Below are positions 52,183 to 61,433 of a stretch of 64,000 bases of DNA, in pieces. The notes beneath the pieces are model-generated. The model had not been told where the DNA came from. It did not search any database and saw nothing but the letters and a program-made list of their open reading frames with translations. The first letter of the stretch is position 1. Every line of letters starts with the position of its first letter. The stretch is taken from NCBI RefSeq assembly GCF_014212175.1, contig NZ_JACJVR010000019.1, positions 1 through 64,000 on the forward strand. Direction: 5' to 3'. The position numbers and the translations under genes are program-made. This DNA is from Cohnella xylanilytica (GTDB lineage Bacteria; Bacillota; Bacilli; Paenibacillales; Paenibacillaceae).

Positions 52183-54516
52183 CTATGCTTGATCCCGGTA
52201 CTGGCTGGGCGTTAGCCCCGTCGCCTTCTTGAACACCGTGAAGAAGTGGCTCTTCGTCTGGAAGCCGGCCCTCTCCCCGATGTCCGTCACCGTCCAGTCG
52301 GTCGTCGCCAGCAGCTCCTTCACCTTGGCGATTCTCTCCTGCAGAATGTAATCCGCCAGCGTCACGTCGAGCGCTTCCTTGAACAGCTGGCGCGCGTGCC
52401 GGGTCGACAGCGACACGTGCTCGGCGATCTCCTCGATCGTCAGCATCGGGTCGTGCAGATGGTTCTTCACGTATTCGACGATCTCGGCCGCGACCTCGTC
52501 CCGGCGGCTCGAGCCCTTCTTGTTGCTCAAGTCGTCGAGGATGCCGAGCAGCTCCCGCTCCAGCCACCCGCGGACGCCGGCCAGCGTGTCGAACGATTCC
52601 AGCAGGTTCTCGATGCCTTCGACCGATTCGACGGACGGGAGTTTGTTGAACGTTTTGAAAAGCGTATAAAGCATCAGCGACAGCTGGAACTTGCTCTGCG
52701 CATAGTGCATCGCCTGCATGTCCGCGAAGATCCGGTCCAGCCCGGCGGCGATCTCCTCCCGCTGGCCCGCCCGGACGCTGCGGATCAGCTCGTCCAGCAG
52801 ACGGTCGTCGTGCAGCGGCTGAACGGTGCGCATGTAGTTCTCGAAGTCCCGTTCCCGGAAGATCTTGTCCTCCCCGGACACGAACCGAAGCATCGTCAGC
52901 TCGTGGACGTGCTGGTACGCCGCGCGAAGGTCGTCGCCGAACGCGACCGGCCCGCCGAAGGAGACCGCGACCCGAACCTGCATCCACTGGGCGATCTGCT
53001 CCTTGGCTTCTTCGAGAGAAGCCGTCAGGCTGTCCGGAGAGATCGACGCCCCCGAGACCAGCAGGACCAGGTGATCGCTGCCCAGGTCGACCGCTTCCGC
53101 GAAGCCGCTTCGGCGGACGATCTCCTCCGCGATGTTGCCCATCGCGTACTTCATCAGCTTGCGAGAGGCGAACCCGTACTTCTCCTTGAACGCGCTGTAG
53201 CCGTTGATCCGCATGACGCACAGATACAAGGACTCGCCGCCGAACAAGTCGGACTGCTCCCGAAGATACGGCTCGACCGGCGCGATCAGCTTGCCCTGCA
53301 GAATCCACTGCCGAAGATATTCCGACTTGATCACGTTCCGGTGCTCCCGCATCGACGAATCGAGACGGACCATCCGGTCCTCCAGCAGCTCGATTCCTTG
53401 CCGGATAACCCGAATCTCTTCGAGCGGCCCGTCGCCGGACCTGCTCGCAAGACTCGGACCCAGCTTCTGCTCCAGCTGGTTCGCGAGCTGCGAGAACGGC
53501 CGGAAGGCGCGCCGGGAATTCCAGAAGAGGATGGCGATCAGGAGCAGGATCATGCCCGACAGGATCGCGATCATTCGCGTGCGGAAGACGAGGAAGTCGG
53601 CGCGGATCCCCTTCAGCTCGGCCATCTGGTACAGCTTCCAGCCCTGAGGCTCGATCAGCTCGTACCGAACCGCCCAGGACTGGCCCCCGTAGCGTTCCGT
53701 GAAGTTCCCCGAGCCCGCTTCCGACGCCTTGGCGGCCAGCTCGGCGTATAGCTCGGCGTTCGGTTCGGCGTTCGGTTCGGCGTTCGGCTCGGCCGCATCG
53801 GCACCGGCGGAGCCGAGCATGACTTCGCCCTTCTCGTCGAGAATGAACGACTTGAACCCGGCGGCGTTGCCGTCGCCGCCCTTCAACAAGTACTGCTTCA
53901 TGACCTCGTCGTCCAGCAGAAGCACCAGATAGCCGAACGACGGCTGGCCGGAAGGCACCGTCGGAATCATGATCGCGAGGCGCCGCTCCCCGTTCGTCCG
54001 GTGAACGAAGAGTCGCTGGTAGGCGCTTCGCGGAGCCTTCGCCAACGCCAGAATCTCCGGGTCCGCGAAGCTCTCGAACGAAGAGATTCCGTACTTCAGG
54101 TCGATGGCGTGCTCGGTTCGCATGTTCAGCAAATACGCGTTATACAGGAACGGCTCGGTCGTCTTGTACTTGGCCGCGGCCGCAAGCGCTTCCACTTCCG
54201 CCGTCCGCGATTCGGACTCGGCCGTCAGCCAGGCTTGAATGCTGCTGTCCGAGTACATATTGAAGCCGTAGGCGATCATTTTGTCGAAGATAAACTTGGC
54301 GTTGTCCCGCGAATGCTCGATCTCCGTCCGGTTCACCTTGTCGATCTGCTCCATGGCGTAGCGGGAGAACTGGTTCGTCATCAGATAGACGATCGGAACG
54401 GAGACGAGCGCGAAAAGAAGGCTGATGCCGAGGAATATGCGAAGGTACGTCCGTCTCGGAACGAACCGGCTCAGCTCCGCGATCGGCCGAAGCCCCATCG
54501 AGAACGGTTGGCGCAT
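52183..54516 (-). CDS. Membrane-bound AraC-family regulator with large extracytoplasmic sensor
   Basis: 777 residues; GGAGGTT lies 11 nt before the ATG. Transmembrane helices near 27-48 and 312-332 enclose a sensor of about 260 residues that contains a short in-frame repeat (AEPN units). After a GGDEF-like but degenerate middle part (SLYLCVMRINGYSAFKEKYGF) the C-terminus has the AraC double helix-turn-helix (MLTIEEIAEHVSLSTRHARQL, then DIGERAGFQTKSHFFTVFKK). Embedded in the sugar operon, it probably senses the same sugar outside the cell. Confidence 0.9.
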   Translation of the reverse strand: MRQPFSMGLRPIAELSRFVPRRTYLRIFLGISLLFALVSVPIVYLMTNQFSRYAMEQIDKVNRTEIEHSRDNAKFIFDKMIAYGFNMYSDSSIQAWLTAESESRTAEVEALAAAAKYKTTEPFLYNAYLLNMRTEHAIDLKYGISSFESFADPEILALAKAPRSAYQRLFVHRTNGERRLAIMIPTVPSGQPSFGYLVLLLDDEVMKQYLLKGGDGNAAGFKSFILDEKGEVMLGSAGADAAEPNAEPNAEPNAELYAELAAKASEAGSGNFTERYGGQSWAVRYELIEPQGWKLYQMAELKGIRADFLVFRTRMIAILSGMILLLIAILFWNSRRAFRPFSQLANQLEQKLGPSLASRSGDGPLEEIRVIRQGIELLEDRMVRLDSSMREHRNVIKSEYLRQWILQGKLIAPVEPYLREQSDLFGGESLYLCVMRINGYSAFKEKYGFASRKLMKYAMGNIAEEIVRRSGFAEAVDLGSDHLVLLVSGASISPDSLTASLEEAKEQIAQWMQVRVAVSFGGPVAFGDDLRAAYQHVHELTMLRFVSGEDKIFRERDFENYMRTVQPLHDDRLLDELIRSVRAGQREEIAAGLDRIFADMQAMHYAQSKFQLSLMLYTLFKTFNKLPSVESVEGIENLLESFDTLAGVRGWLERELLGILDDLSNKKGSSRRDEVAAEIVEYVKNHLHDPMLTIEEIAEHVSLSTRHARQLFKEALDVTLADYILQERIAKVKELLATTDWTVTDIGERAGFQTKSHFFTVFKKATGLTPSQYRDQA

Positions 54517-54547
54517 GCAAGGTCGAACCTCCTGTCGGGCTTGGATG

Positions 54548-55318
54548 TCAATCGGCGACGTCGACCTGCACGTTCGACTCCTTGCATGCTTGCAGCAGCG
54601 CGTCGTCCGGCAGCTTATCCGTCACGAGCCGGCTCACGCCCGACAGCGGGGCGAAGGACACAAGCACCTTGGCGCCGAATTTGCTGTGGTCGAGCACGAT
54701 CGCGGCCTCGGCGGCTTGGCGGATGGCGAGCTGCTTGATCTCGGCCTCGTACAGGTTGGAGTTGCTGAAGCCGTGCTCCGCGTTGACCCCGGTCGCCCCG
54801 AGGAACGCGCGGTCGAACGCCATGCCGGACAGCGACTGGACGGCGATCGGCCCGACGAGGGAATGCGTCGCCTCGAGCAGCGTGCCGCCCGTCATGATCG
54901 TCGGAATCTGCTTGGCGGCCAGCTCGGCGGCGACGTTCAAGGCGTTGGTGACGACGGTCGCCTTCATCCCGGCCGGCAGGAAGCGCGCGACCTGAAGCGT
55001 CGTCGTGCCTCCGTCGAGGAATACCGATTCCCCGGGCCGGATCATCGAGGCGGCTTTGCGGCCGATTCTCGCCTTTTCTTCCATCGATAAGCCGGTTCGC
55101 TCCTTCAGCGCCACGTCCTGCCCGACGAAGATCGCGCCGCCGAACGTGCGACGGACGGAGCCCGCCTCCTCCAGCTTCTCCAGGTCGCGCCGAATGGTCA
55201 TCTCCGTCACCTGGAACGCTTCCCGCAGGTCGGCGATTCTCGCTTCGCCCTGTCGGGAGATGAGGTCCAGCATCTGTCGTTGTCTGGCGTTCAATATCAG
55301 TGGAGCTTCCTGCTTCAT
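54548..55318 (-). CDS. DeoR-family sugar-responsive repressor
   Basis: 256 residues. The classical DeoR helix-turn-helix is present (RQRQMLDLISRQGEARIADL, then VTEMTIRRDLEKLEEAGSVRR), followed by the sugar-phosphate-binding domain (ESVFLDGGTTTLQVARFL, TNALNVAAELA, AFLGATGVNAEHGFS and VLDHSKFG). Such repressors usually release DNA when a phosphorylated pathway intermediate is bound, here perhaps the product of the PfkB kinase. The AT-rich region upstream of the aldolase gene is the likely target. Confidence 0.93.
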   Translation of the reverse strand: MKQEAPLILNARQRQMLDLISRQGEARIADLREAFQVTEMTIRRDLEKLEEAGSVRRTFGGAIFVGQDVALKERTGLSMEEKARIGRKAASMIRPGESVFLDGGTTTLQVARFLPAGMKATVVTNALNVAAELAAKQIPTIMTGGTLLEATHSLVGPIAVQSLSGMAFDRAFLGATGVNAEHGFSNSNLYEAEIKQLAIRQAAEAAIVLDHSKFGAKVLVSFAPLSGVSRLVTDKLPDDALLQACKESNVQVDVAD

Positions 55319-55410
55319 GCCTTGCGGCCTCCCGCTTGTCTAGTTCGTCGTGCCTCTATTATCGCTTGGCCCGGCGATTCGTTCAACACCGATCGCGCCG
55401 CCGGCCGGAA

Positions 55411-55977
<567 letters not shown>

Positions 55978-56002
55978 TTAACATGGCGGAATGACAACGC
56001 CT

Positions 56003-57241
56003 TCAATTCGATCGGCGCTTCTCCCGGATGCCGCTTCCGCTTCCTCCTTCGCTTACGCGGGACCATCCCGGCAAAGACGGAACGCGCTCGCTGGACCGCC
56101 AGCCCGAGGCGATCCGCTCCCGGATCTCGTCCCAGCTCCGCACGCCGCTGACCGCATCCGCCCGCTCCACGTTGCAGGCGCCCGCTCCGACCGCGGCGAG
56201 CAGGGCATCCTCGGGATCGAGCCCTCGCAGCAGCCCGCCGAGGAAGCCCGCGATCGTACAATCCCCGGCTCCCGTCGTGCCGGCGACCTCGACTTCGTAG
56301 CAAGGAACGAGCAGCTCCCGGTCCAGCCACTTCGCCAGCTTCTCTCCCGCCGGCGCGCAAGCTCCCATGCCTCCGAGGCGTCCGGCATCCGCCGTCGTCC
56401 GCAGGTAGAAGCCGAACTCGCCGAGCTTGAGGCCGACGATGGCCGCTCCCATGGAGAGCAGCTCCTCGGACAGAGAACCAAGCAGCGGACCGTCCGCATA
56501 GGCGAGCAGCTCGGACGTTCCGTGAAGTTCTACCAGCTCGAGGTACCGGTCCGGCCGAAGCATGTACAGAATCTCTTCGAAGCTGGGCAGGAAGACGTCC
56601 GCGAGCGGGAGAACCCGGGCGAGGATCGCCCGCCAATCCGCCCGTCCCGCCGGAGACTCGGGGTCCGGCCTCGCCAGGTCCAGCGAGACCGTCAGCCCTT
56701 CGGCCTTCGCCTTCGCGAGCAGAGATTCGAGTTCGGCGCCGCCGTCCTCGTACATCCGGCGCATCAGCGGCGGGTAGCCGAAGTGGAACGCCTTCGCTCC
56801 CCGAAGCGAATCCGCCGGTACGTCCGCCGCGGCGAACGTATCGTTCGCGCCCGTCGCATGCAGGAAGATCCGGTCCACGCCCGGAGGGCTGATCACGACG
56901 GAATACGAGCTCGTCTCGCCGGAAGCGACGATCATTCCGTCCGCCAGCCGTTCGCCGTGTTCGCGAAGCTTCTTCCGAATGAGATCGCCGAACGGATCGT
57001 CCCCCACCTTGCCCATCAGCTTCACCGGGAAGCCGAGGCGATGAAGGGAGAGACCGGTGTTGGAGACGGACCCGCCCGTGGACAGCACCGCCGGTCCGAC
57101 CTCGACCAGCTTGCCCGGAACGAGCAGGTCGCCCAGTCCGGACGCCGGCTTGGCTCCGGCGATCGAAGGAATGACGTCCAGACAGATGTGGCCGGCGACG
57201 ACGATATCGGCCGCAGCGTGCTCGGTCGGCTTCGCGCTCAC
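56003..57241 (-). CDS. PfkB-family carbohydrate kinase
   Basis: 412 residues from the GTG at 57241, which overlaps the preceding stop (GTGA) and has GGGGGG upstream. PfkB signature 1 is GGSVSNTGLSLHRLG. Signature 2, with the catalytic base, is AGTTGAGDCTIAGF. It is longer than most members, with extra residues in the lid region and a basic tail. Placed between an oxidoreductase and an isomerase, it should phosphorylate the ketose before aldol cleavage. Confidence 0.9.
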   Translation of the reverse strand: MSAKPTEHAAADIVVAGHICLDVIPSIAGAKPASGLGDLLVPGKLVEVGPAVLSTGGSVSNTGLSLHRLGFPVKLMGKVGDDPFGDLIRKKLREHGERLADGMIVASGETSSYSVVISPPGVDRIFLHATGANDTFAAADVPADSLRGAKAFHFGYPPLMRRMYEDGGAELESLLAKAKAEGLTVSLDLARPDPESPAGRADWRAILARVLPLADVFLPSFEEILYMLRPDRYLELVELHGTSELLAYADGPLLGSLSEELLSMGAAIVGLKLGEFGFYLRTTADAGRLGGMGACAPAGEKLAKWLDRELLVPCYEVEVAGTTGAGDCTIAGFLGGLLRGLDPEDALLAAVGAGACNVERADAVSGVRSWDEIRERIASGWRSSERVPSLPGWSRVSEGGSGSGIREKRRSN

Positions 57242-58404
57242 GCCGGAGCCCCCCAATCGACGGCGGCCGTTCCGCCCGTCCGGTGCGACTCGAGCGCCGC
57301 GGTGAACAGCCGGTGGCTGCCGGCCGCTTCCTCCGGCGTCGCGCAGCGGAACGGCTGCGACATCCCCTCCGTTCCGTGCGCGATCTCGTCGCAGAACGCA
57401 GCCCACATCTGCAGGATGGAATCGGAGAAGCCGAATTCGAAGATCGGTCCCGTGATCGTTCCGTAAGCCGAACGGTAGGGCGCGTCGGCGACGTGCCACG
57501 CTTGCGGCCCGCCGGCTTCGTAGGGGAGGGACGCGACCTGCTTCGGGTTCTTGGTCGTGAACTCCGCCGACCACTTCGTGCCCTGAATCCGGATGAACCA
57601 CGTGTTCGCGTGTCCGGGGGCGATTCTTTTGGTCGACAGGATCATCGGGAACTGCTGCCCATCCGTCGACACGTCGCAGGCGAGAATCGCGTTGTCCCAC
57701 GTCTCGCACGGCGCGGTTCCTCCTTGGCCGTCGGGACGCTCCTCGATGATCTTGGTCAGAAGCGCTCTTACGGTGCTAGGCTTCCAGCCGAAGCGAAGCG
57801 GCAAGTGAAGCACGTGCAGGCCGAGATCGCCCATGCAGCCGTACTCGCCGTTGGTCGCGATGCGCCTCTTCCAGTTGATCGGCTTCGTCGGATCGAGGTC
57901 GCTGGAGTGCCAGAAGCCCGCTTCGACTTCGATAATCCGGCCGAACCGGCCTTCTTCGACCCACTTCACGATCTGCTGGGCACCCGGGAAAAACGGAAAT
58001 TCGGAAGAGCTGCGAACGACGACGCCGGGGTTCTCGCGGATCGCCTTCAGAATCGCTTCGTTCGCTTCCCGGTCGATGCCGAATGGCTTCTCGCCCAGCA
58101 GATGCTTGCCCGCTTGAATGATATCGATATAAATCCGCTCGTGCAGGTTATGAGGCACCGCGCAATAGACGGCTTCGACGTCGGGATCGGCGAGCAGCTC
58201 CCGGTAGTCCGCGTACGCACGCCGGACGCTCGGCACGTTCTCTTCGAACCAGCGGGTCGCCGCGGGGTTCGCGTCGCAGACGGCCACGATGCGGGGTTCG
58301 AAGTCGACCCCCGTCAGGTGGCACCAGCGGGCGGCCGCGCTGGCGAACTCCTTGCCCATCAGGCCGCAGCCGATGACGCCGAAGCGAATGATTCTTTTGT
58401 CCAT
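57238..58404 (-). CDS. Gfo/Idh/MocA-family oxidoreductase
   Basis: 388 residues. N-terminal Rossmann fold with GVIGCGLMGKEFAS, and the catalytic-lysine motif GEKPFGID. The C-terminal half carries a His-rich substrate region (NGEYGCMGDLGLHVLHLPLRFG). It would oxidise or reduce a sugar, sugar acid or cyclitol with NAD(P). Its ATG shares one base with the aldolase stop codon (TGATG), and its stop overlaps the kinase start, so all three are tightly coupled. Confidence 0.92.
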   Translation of the reverse strand: MDKRIIRFGVIGCGLMGKEFASAAARWCHLTGVDFEPRIVAVCDANPAATRWFEENVPSVRRAYADYRELLADPDVEAVYCAVPHNLHERIYIDIIQAGKHLLGEKPFGIDREANEAILKAIRENPGVVVRSSSEFPFFPGAQQIVKWVEEGRFGRIIEVEAGFWHSSDLDPTKPINWKRRIATNGEYGCMGDLGLHVLHLPLRFGWKPSTVRALLTKIIEERPDGQGGTAPCETWDNAILACDVSTDGQQFPMILSTKRIAPGHANTWFIRIQGTKWSAEFTTKNPKQVASLPYEAGGPQAWHVADAPYRSAYGTITGPIFEFGFSDSILQMWAAFCDEIAHGTEGMSQPFRCATPEEAAGSHRLFTAALESHRTGGTAAVDWGAPA

Positions 58405-59246
58405 CAGGACCGGCCTCCTCTCAGAATCGCGAGCGCCTGCTCGGCGGACGCCCCATCGTGGACGATGGCCATCAAGGCGGACGTCATCGCGGCCGGATTG
58501 TCATGCTGGATGACGTTGCGTCCGTAGACGATGCCGGATGCGCCCTTCTTCATCAATTTCTCCGTCCGATGCATAATCTCCTCGTCGCTGGCCCGTCCGC
58601 CGCCCCGTACGAGCACGGGGACGCCGGAGGCGACTTCGATCACCCGGTCGTACTCGTCCACGTCGTCGGTCGGATCGGCCTTGATGACGTCCGCTCCGAG
58701 CTCGACGCCTTGGCGGACGAGCGCCATGATTTTGCGCAAGTCGCCGTCCGTCATGTAGCCGCCCTTCACCTCGTTCGGCAGCATGACGAGCGGTTCGACC
58801 ATGAGCGGCATGCCGTATTTGTCGCACTCGGACCTCAGCAGCATGACGTTGCGCACGCACTGCCGGTGCAGCTCCGGCTGGTCGGGGAGAAGCAGCAGGT
58901 TGACGCAGACCGCGACCGCGTCCAGGCGGACGGCCTGCTCGATCGCGCGATCGATCAGTTCGCTGAACAGGTGCCTCGGCAGCGTGTCGCCGTAGATGTT
59001 GGCGGCGTCCGTTCTCAGGACGAGCCCCGGCTTCTGCTTGCCCGGGATGTCCTGCAGGAGGCGAGCCTGCCCCGAGCTGAGCTGGATGCAGTCCGGGCCG
59101 GCCTGGACGACCGTCTCGATCGCGGACTTCATATTCTCGATGCCGGACAAGAAGGAGAATTCGTTGAAGAAGCCATGGTCGATGGCGACGTCGAAGCATT
59201 TGCCTTGGGCGCTGAACATGCGGTTTAATCGGGCTTTGGCGGACAT
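58404..59246 (-). CDS. Class I aldolase of the DeoC/FbaB (DhnA) type
   Basis: 280 residues, a TIM-barrel aldolase. The Schiff-base lysine is predicted in GADVIKADPTDD. The phosphate-binding end is VPVLVRGGGRASDEEIM and GASGIVYGRNVIQHDNP. The start CFDVAIDHGFFNEFSFLSGIENM matches members that split phosphorylated ketoses or 2-keto sugars. It is the first gene of the operon and would split the phosphorylated product of the PfkB kinase into two three-carbon (or similar) pieces. Confidence 0.88.
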   Translation of the reverse strand: MSAKARLNRMFSAQGKCFDVAIDHGFFNEFSFLSGIENMKSAIETVVQAGPDCIQLSSGQARLLQDIPGKQKPGLVLRTDAANIYGDTLPRHLFSELIDRAIEQAVRLDAVAVCVNLLLLPDQPELHRQCVRNVMLLRSECDKYGMPLMVEPLVMLPNEVKGGYMTDGDLRKIMALVRQGVELGADVIKADPTDDVDEYDRVIEVASGVPVLVRGGGRASDEEIMHRTEKLMKKGASGIVYGRNVIQHDNPAAMTSALMAIVHDGASAEQALAILRGGRS

Positions 59247-59269
59247 GGGTGCGGCAGCTCCTTTTCGAT

Positions 59270-59325
59270 AATAACATGATTATGTTCGTTTATAACATTA
59301 TCATATTCATTATGAACATTTCAAT
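59270..59325 (-). promoter_or_regulatory. AT-rich promoter/operator region of the sugar operon
   Basis: A 56-bp AT-rich island in GC-rich surroundings, 24 bp upstream of the aldolase ATG. It contains AACATGATTATGTT (an imperfect dyad with AACAT/ATGTT arms), another TAACATTATCATATT and GAACAT. Repeated AACAT elements fit a DeoR-type operator, but a single best -35/-10 pair could not be chosen. Confidence 0.5.
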
Positions 59326-59375
59326 CCTGAAAATGGAGCGGCGCCTCGCTTGCAGGTTGCTCGACGGCGGCATTC

Positions 59376-59599
59376 ACGGCCGTTTTTGGAGGTTACGGCC
59401 GCCGTGGGGGACCTTGGAGCTTGCTGTAACCGCCATTTTGGCGGTTGCAGCAGCCGAGTTGGCCGCGTCGCCCTCTGCAACCGCCATTTTGGGTGTTACA
59501 GCAGCCGAACTGACTGTGACGCTCTCTGTAACCGCCATTTTGGCGGTTGCAGCAGTCGAGTTGGCCGCGTCGCCCTCTGTAACCGCCATTTTGGTTGTT
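59376..59599. repeat. Tandem palindrome array D: four to five units, 51-bp period
   Basis: Palindromes with arms AACCGCC and GGCGGTT around ATTTT start at 59428, 59479, 59530 and 59581, exactly 51 bp apart. A decayed copy lies at 59376. Spacers are near-identical (GCAGCAGCCGAGTTGGCCGC type). In two copies the right arm has changed (GGGTGTT, GGTTGTT). Confidence 0.9.
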
Positions 59600-59705
59600 A
59601 CTAAGAACTCGGTTACTGGGCCAAGCCAAAAATCTATTTTGTGGATGCAGCTACTTGCGGCGCACTTAAGAGGGGGCGGTTCTTTCGATATAAGCTTGAA
59701 ACTGC
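59600..59705. other. Segment between arrays D and E
   Basis: No gene is supported. It holds one isolated dyad (CCAAAAAT and ATTTTGTGG at about 59625-59644), which may be a decayed unit. Confidence 0.35.
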
Positions 59706-59872
59706 AACAGAAATTTTTGTTAGTTGTATGCAAGTTGGACGGGGATTGGGTGCTGCAACGGATGTTTCGTTAGTTAAAGGCCACGTTGTACGGGGATTGG
59801 GAGCTGCAACGGATGTTTCGTTAGTTACATGGCAAGTTGACGGGGATTGGGTACTGCAACGAATGTTTCGTT
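59706..59872. repeat. Tandem palindrome array E: four units, 51/50-bp period
   Basis: Palindromes of the type AACGAA-TGT-TTCGTT start at 59706, 59757, 59808 and 59858. Spacers share GTTGNACGGGGATTGGG. The first copy is AACAGAAATTTTTGTT. The sequence differs from arrays A, C and D, but period and layout match. Confidence 0.87.
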
Positions 59873-59931
59873 AGTTGGAGGTTAGGTTGCGCAGATTTCG
59901 GGGGCTGCGGCGTATCGTGCGACCGGATCGC

Positions 59932-59975
59932 AAAAAGGGACGAGCCGGAGAGCATGCTCCGGTTCGTCCCTTTTT
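59932..59975. terminator. Bidirectional terminator at the end of the pqq operon
   Basis: AAAAAGGGACGAGCCGGAG and CTCCGGTTCGTCCCTTTTT form a long stem around AGCATG with T-runs on both strands. It lies 10 bp after the pqqE stop. Confidence 0.93.
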
Positions 59976-59985
59976 CCAAGCCAGG

Positions 59986-61164
59986 CTATTTCGCGAGCCC
60001 GCGATAGGATAGGCCGGGCACTCCACGCTCTGCTCGTTCTCCTTGCTCTGCCCCTTCTTCTTGCTCTGCCCATTCTCCTTGCTCGGCCCATTCTCCTTGC
60101 TCGGCCCGCTCCCTCCGGCTCAGCCGGGCGGCCGATACCGCCGCCTCCTCGATCAGGCGATGATGCGGCGAGCGGTGGCAGACGGGATCCGTCGCCGAGG
60201 CGTCGCCCGTCAGCAGAAAAGCCTGGCAGCGGCAGCCGCCGAAGTCCTGGAAGCGGCGATCGCAGCTTCGGCACGGCTCCGGCATCCAGCCGAAGCCGCG
60301 GTACGCGTTGAAGCTGGCGGATTCCCGCCAGATCCAACCCAGGCTCCGCTCGCGCACGGATTCGAACTCCATCGTTCGAATCGAGGATGCCGCGACGCAG
60401 GGATACGCCCGCCCGTCGGGAGCGACCGCGAGCGACAGCTTGCCCCATCCCCCCATGCACGGCTTCGGATAGTCCTCGTAGTAGTCCGGCACGACCCAGA
60501 TCAGCTCGAGGCTCCGCCCGTGCCGTTCCTTCGCGCGCGCGAACGCTTCCTCCGCCGCCGCGAGCTGCTCTCGCGTCGGGAGAAGGGCATCGCGGTTCAT
60601 AAGCGCCCACCCGTAATATTGCGCATGGGCGAGCTCCAGCCGGTTCGCTCCCCATGAGGCGCACAGGTCGACGATCTCTTCGATCTGGCCGATATTATGG
60701 CGGTGCAGCACGACGTTCATGTTGAGCGGAAGCCCGCATGCGACGATCGCCGCGGCCGCTTCCCTCTTCCGGTCATGGGCCCGGAACCCGGCCAGCCGGT
60801 CCGCCAGCCCGGGCTCGGAGGCCTGCACGCTGAGCTGGAAGCTGTCGACGCCGGCTTCCGCGAGTCGGACGATCCTCTCTTCCGTGAGCCCGATACCGCT
60901 CGTGATCAGGTTGACGAACATCCCCAGCTCGCGCGCCCGGCGGGCGAGAATGTCCAGGTCCGGCCGCAGCAGCGGCTCCCCTCCCGTGAAGTGAACCTGC
61001 ACGGCGCCGAGCCCGCTCGCCTCCTCCAGCACCCGGAGCCATTCGCCGGTATCCAGCTCCTCTTCCCGCTTCCGAAGCTCGACGGGGTTCGAACAGTAGA
61101 CGCAATGAAGCGGACAGCGGTGCGTCAGCTCCGCCGTCAAGGCGTAGGGCAGCTCCTCTCCCAT
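59986..61164 (-). CDS. pqqE: PqqE, radical SAM enzyme of PQQ synthesis
   Basis: About 392 residues from the ATG at 61164; an ATG at 61176 is also possible. It cross-links the Glu and Tyr side chains of PqqA bound to PqqD, using an iron-sulphur cluster and S-adenosylmethionine. The radical SAM motif is CPLHCVYCSNP. The SPASM part shows CMGGWGK, YPCVAAS, CRSCDRRF, GGCRCQAF and DPVCHRS, a full cysteine set for auxiliary clusters. The family motif HFTGGEPLLRPDL is intact. Odd feature: an extra C-terminal tail with repeated AEQGEW units encoded by an 18-bp repeat (about 60030-60112). The start overlaps the end of pqqD. Confidence 0.94.
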   Translation of the reverse strand: MGEELPYALTAELTHRCPLHCVYCSNPVELRKREEELDTGEWLRVLEEASGLGAVQVHFTGGEPLLRPDLDILARRARELGMFVNLITSGIGLTEERIVRLAEAGVDSFQLSVQASEPGLADRLAGFRAHDRKREAAAAIVACGLPLNMNVVLHRHNIGQIEEIVDLCASWGANRLELAHAQYYGWALMNRDALLPTREQLAAAEEAFARAKERHGRSLELIWVVPDYYEDYPKPCMGGWGKLSLAVAPDGRAYPCVAASSIRTMEFESVRERSLGWIWRESASFNAYRGFGWMPEPCRSCDRRFQDFGGCRCQAFLLTGDASATDPVCHRSPHHRLIEEAAVSAARLSRRERAEQGEWAEQGEWAEQEEGAEQGERAERGVPGLSYRGLAK

Positions 61165-61433
61165 GACTCCACCCATCCTTTATCCGCGGCTTCCGCGAGG
61201 AAATCGACGATGTCCGGCTCGAGCCCCTTCTGGTTATATTCGGTCTCCAACCGCTCAACGATCCCGGCGACCGTCCTCGTTCCGTCGCAGAGCCGAAGAA
61301 TGGCTCCCGCCGTCGGATTCAGCCGCACGACCCGCTCCGGGAGCAGCAGCAGCTCCGTCTGCCGCGCCTCGTCGTACCGGAGCCGGGCCGGGCTGCGCAG
61401 CTTGGGCCGCGCGGTCGGCACCGGCGCCGTCAC
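61137..61433 (-). CDS. pqqD: PqqD, PqqA-binding chaperone (RiPP recognition element)
   Basis: 98 residues from a GTG at 61433 that overlaps the pqqC stop (GTGA). It binds the PqqA leader and presents it to PqqE. The family core is clear: RYDEARQTELLLLPERVVRLNP, then TAGAILRLCDGTRTVAGIVERL and VDFLAEAADKGWVE. It is a separate protein here, not fused to PqqC or PqqE. Confidence 0.93.
   Translation of the reverse strand: MTAPVPTARPKLRSPARLRYDEARQTELLLLPERVVRLNPTAGAILRLCDGTRTVAGIVERLETEYNQKGLEPDIVDFLAEAADKGWVESWERSCPTP

Noticed and set aside
59249-59874. Repetitive small proteins in the 59 kb arrays
   Set aside because: The 51-bp period preserves any open frame automatically. No start signals, and sequence conservation follows the palindromes rather than codons.
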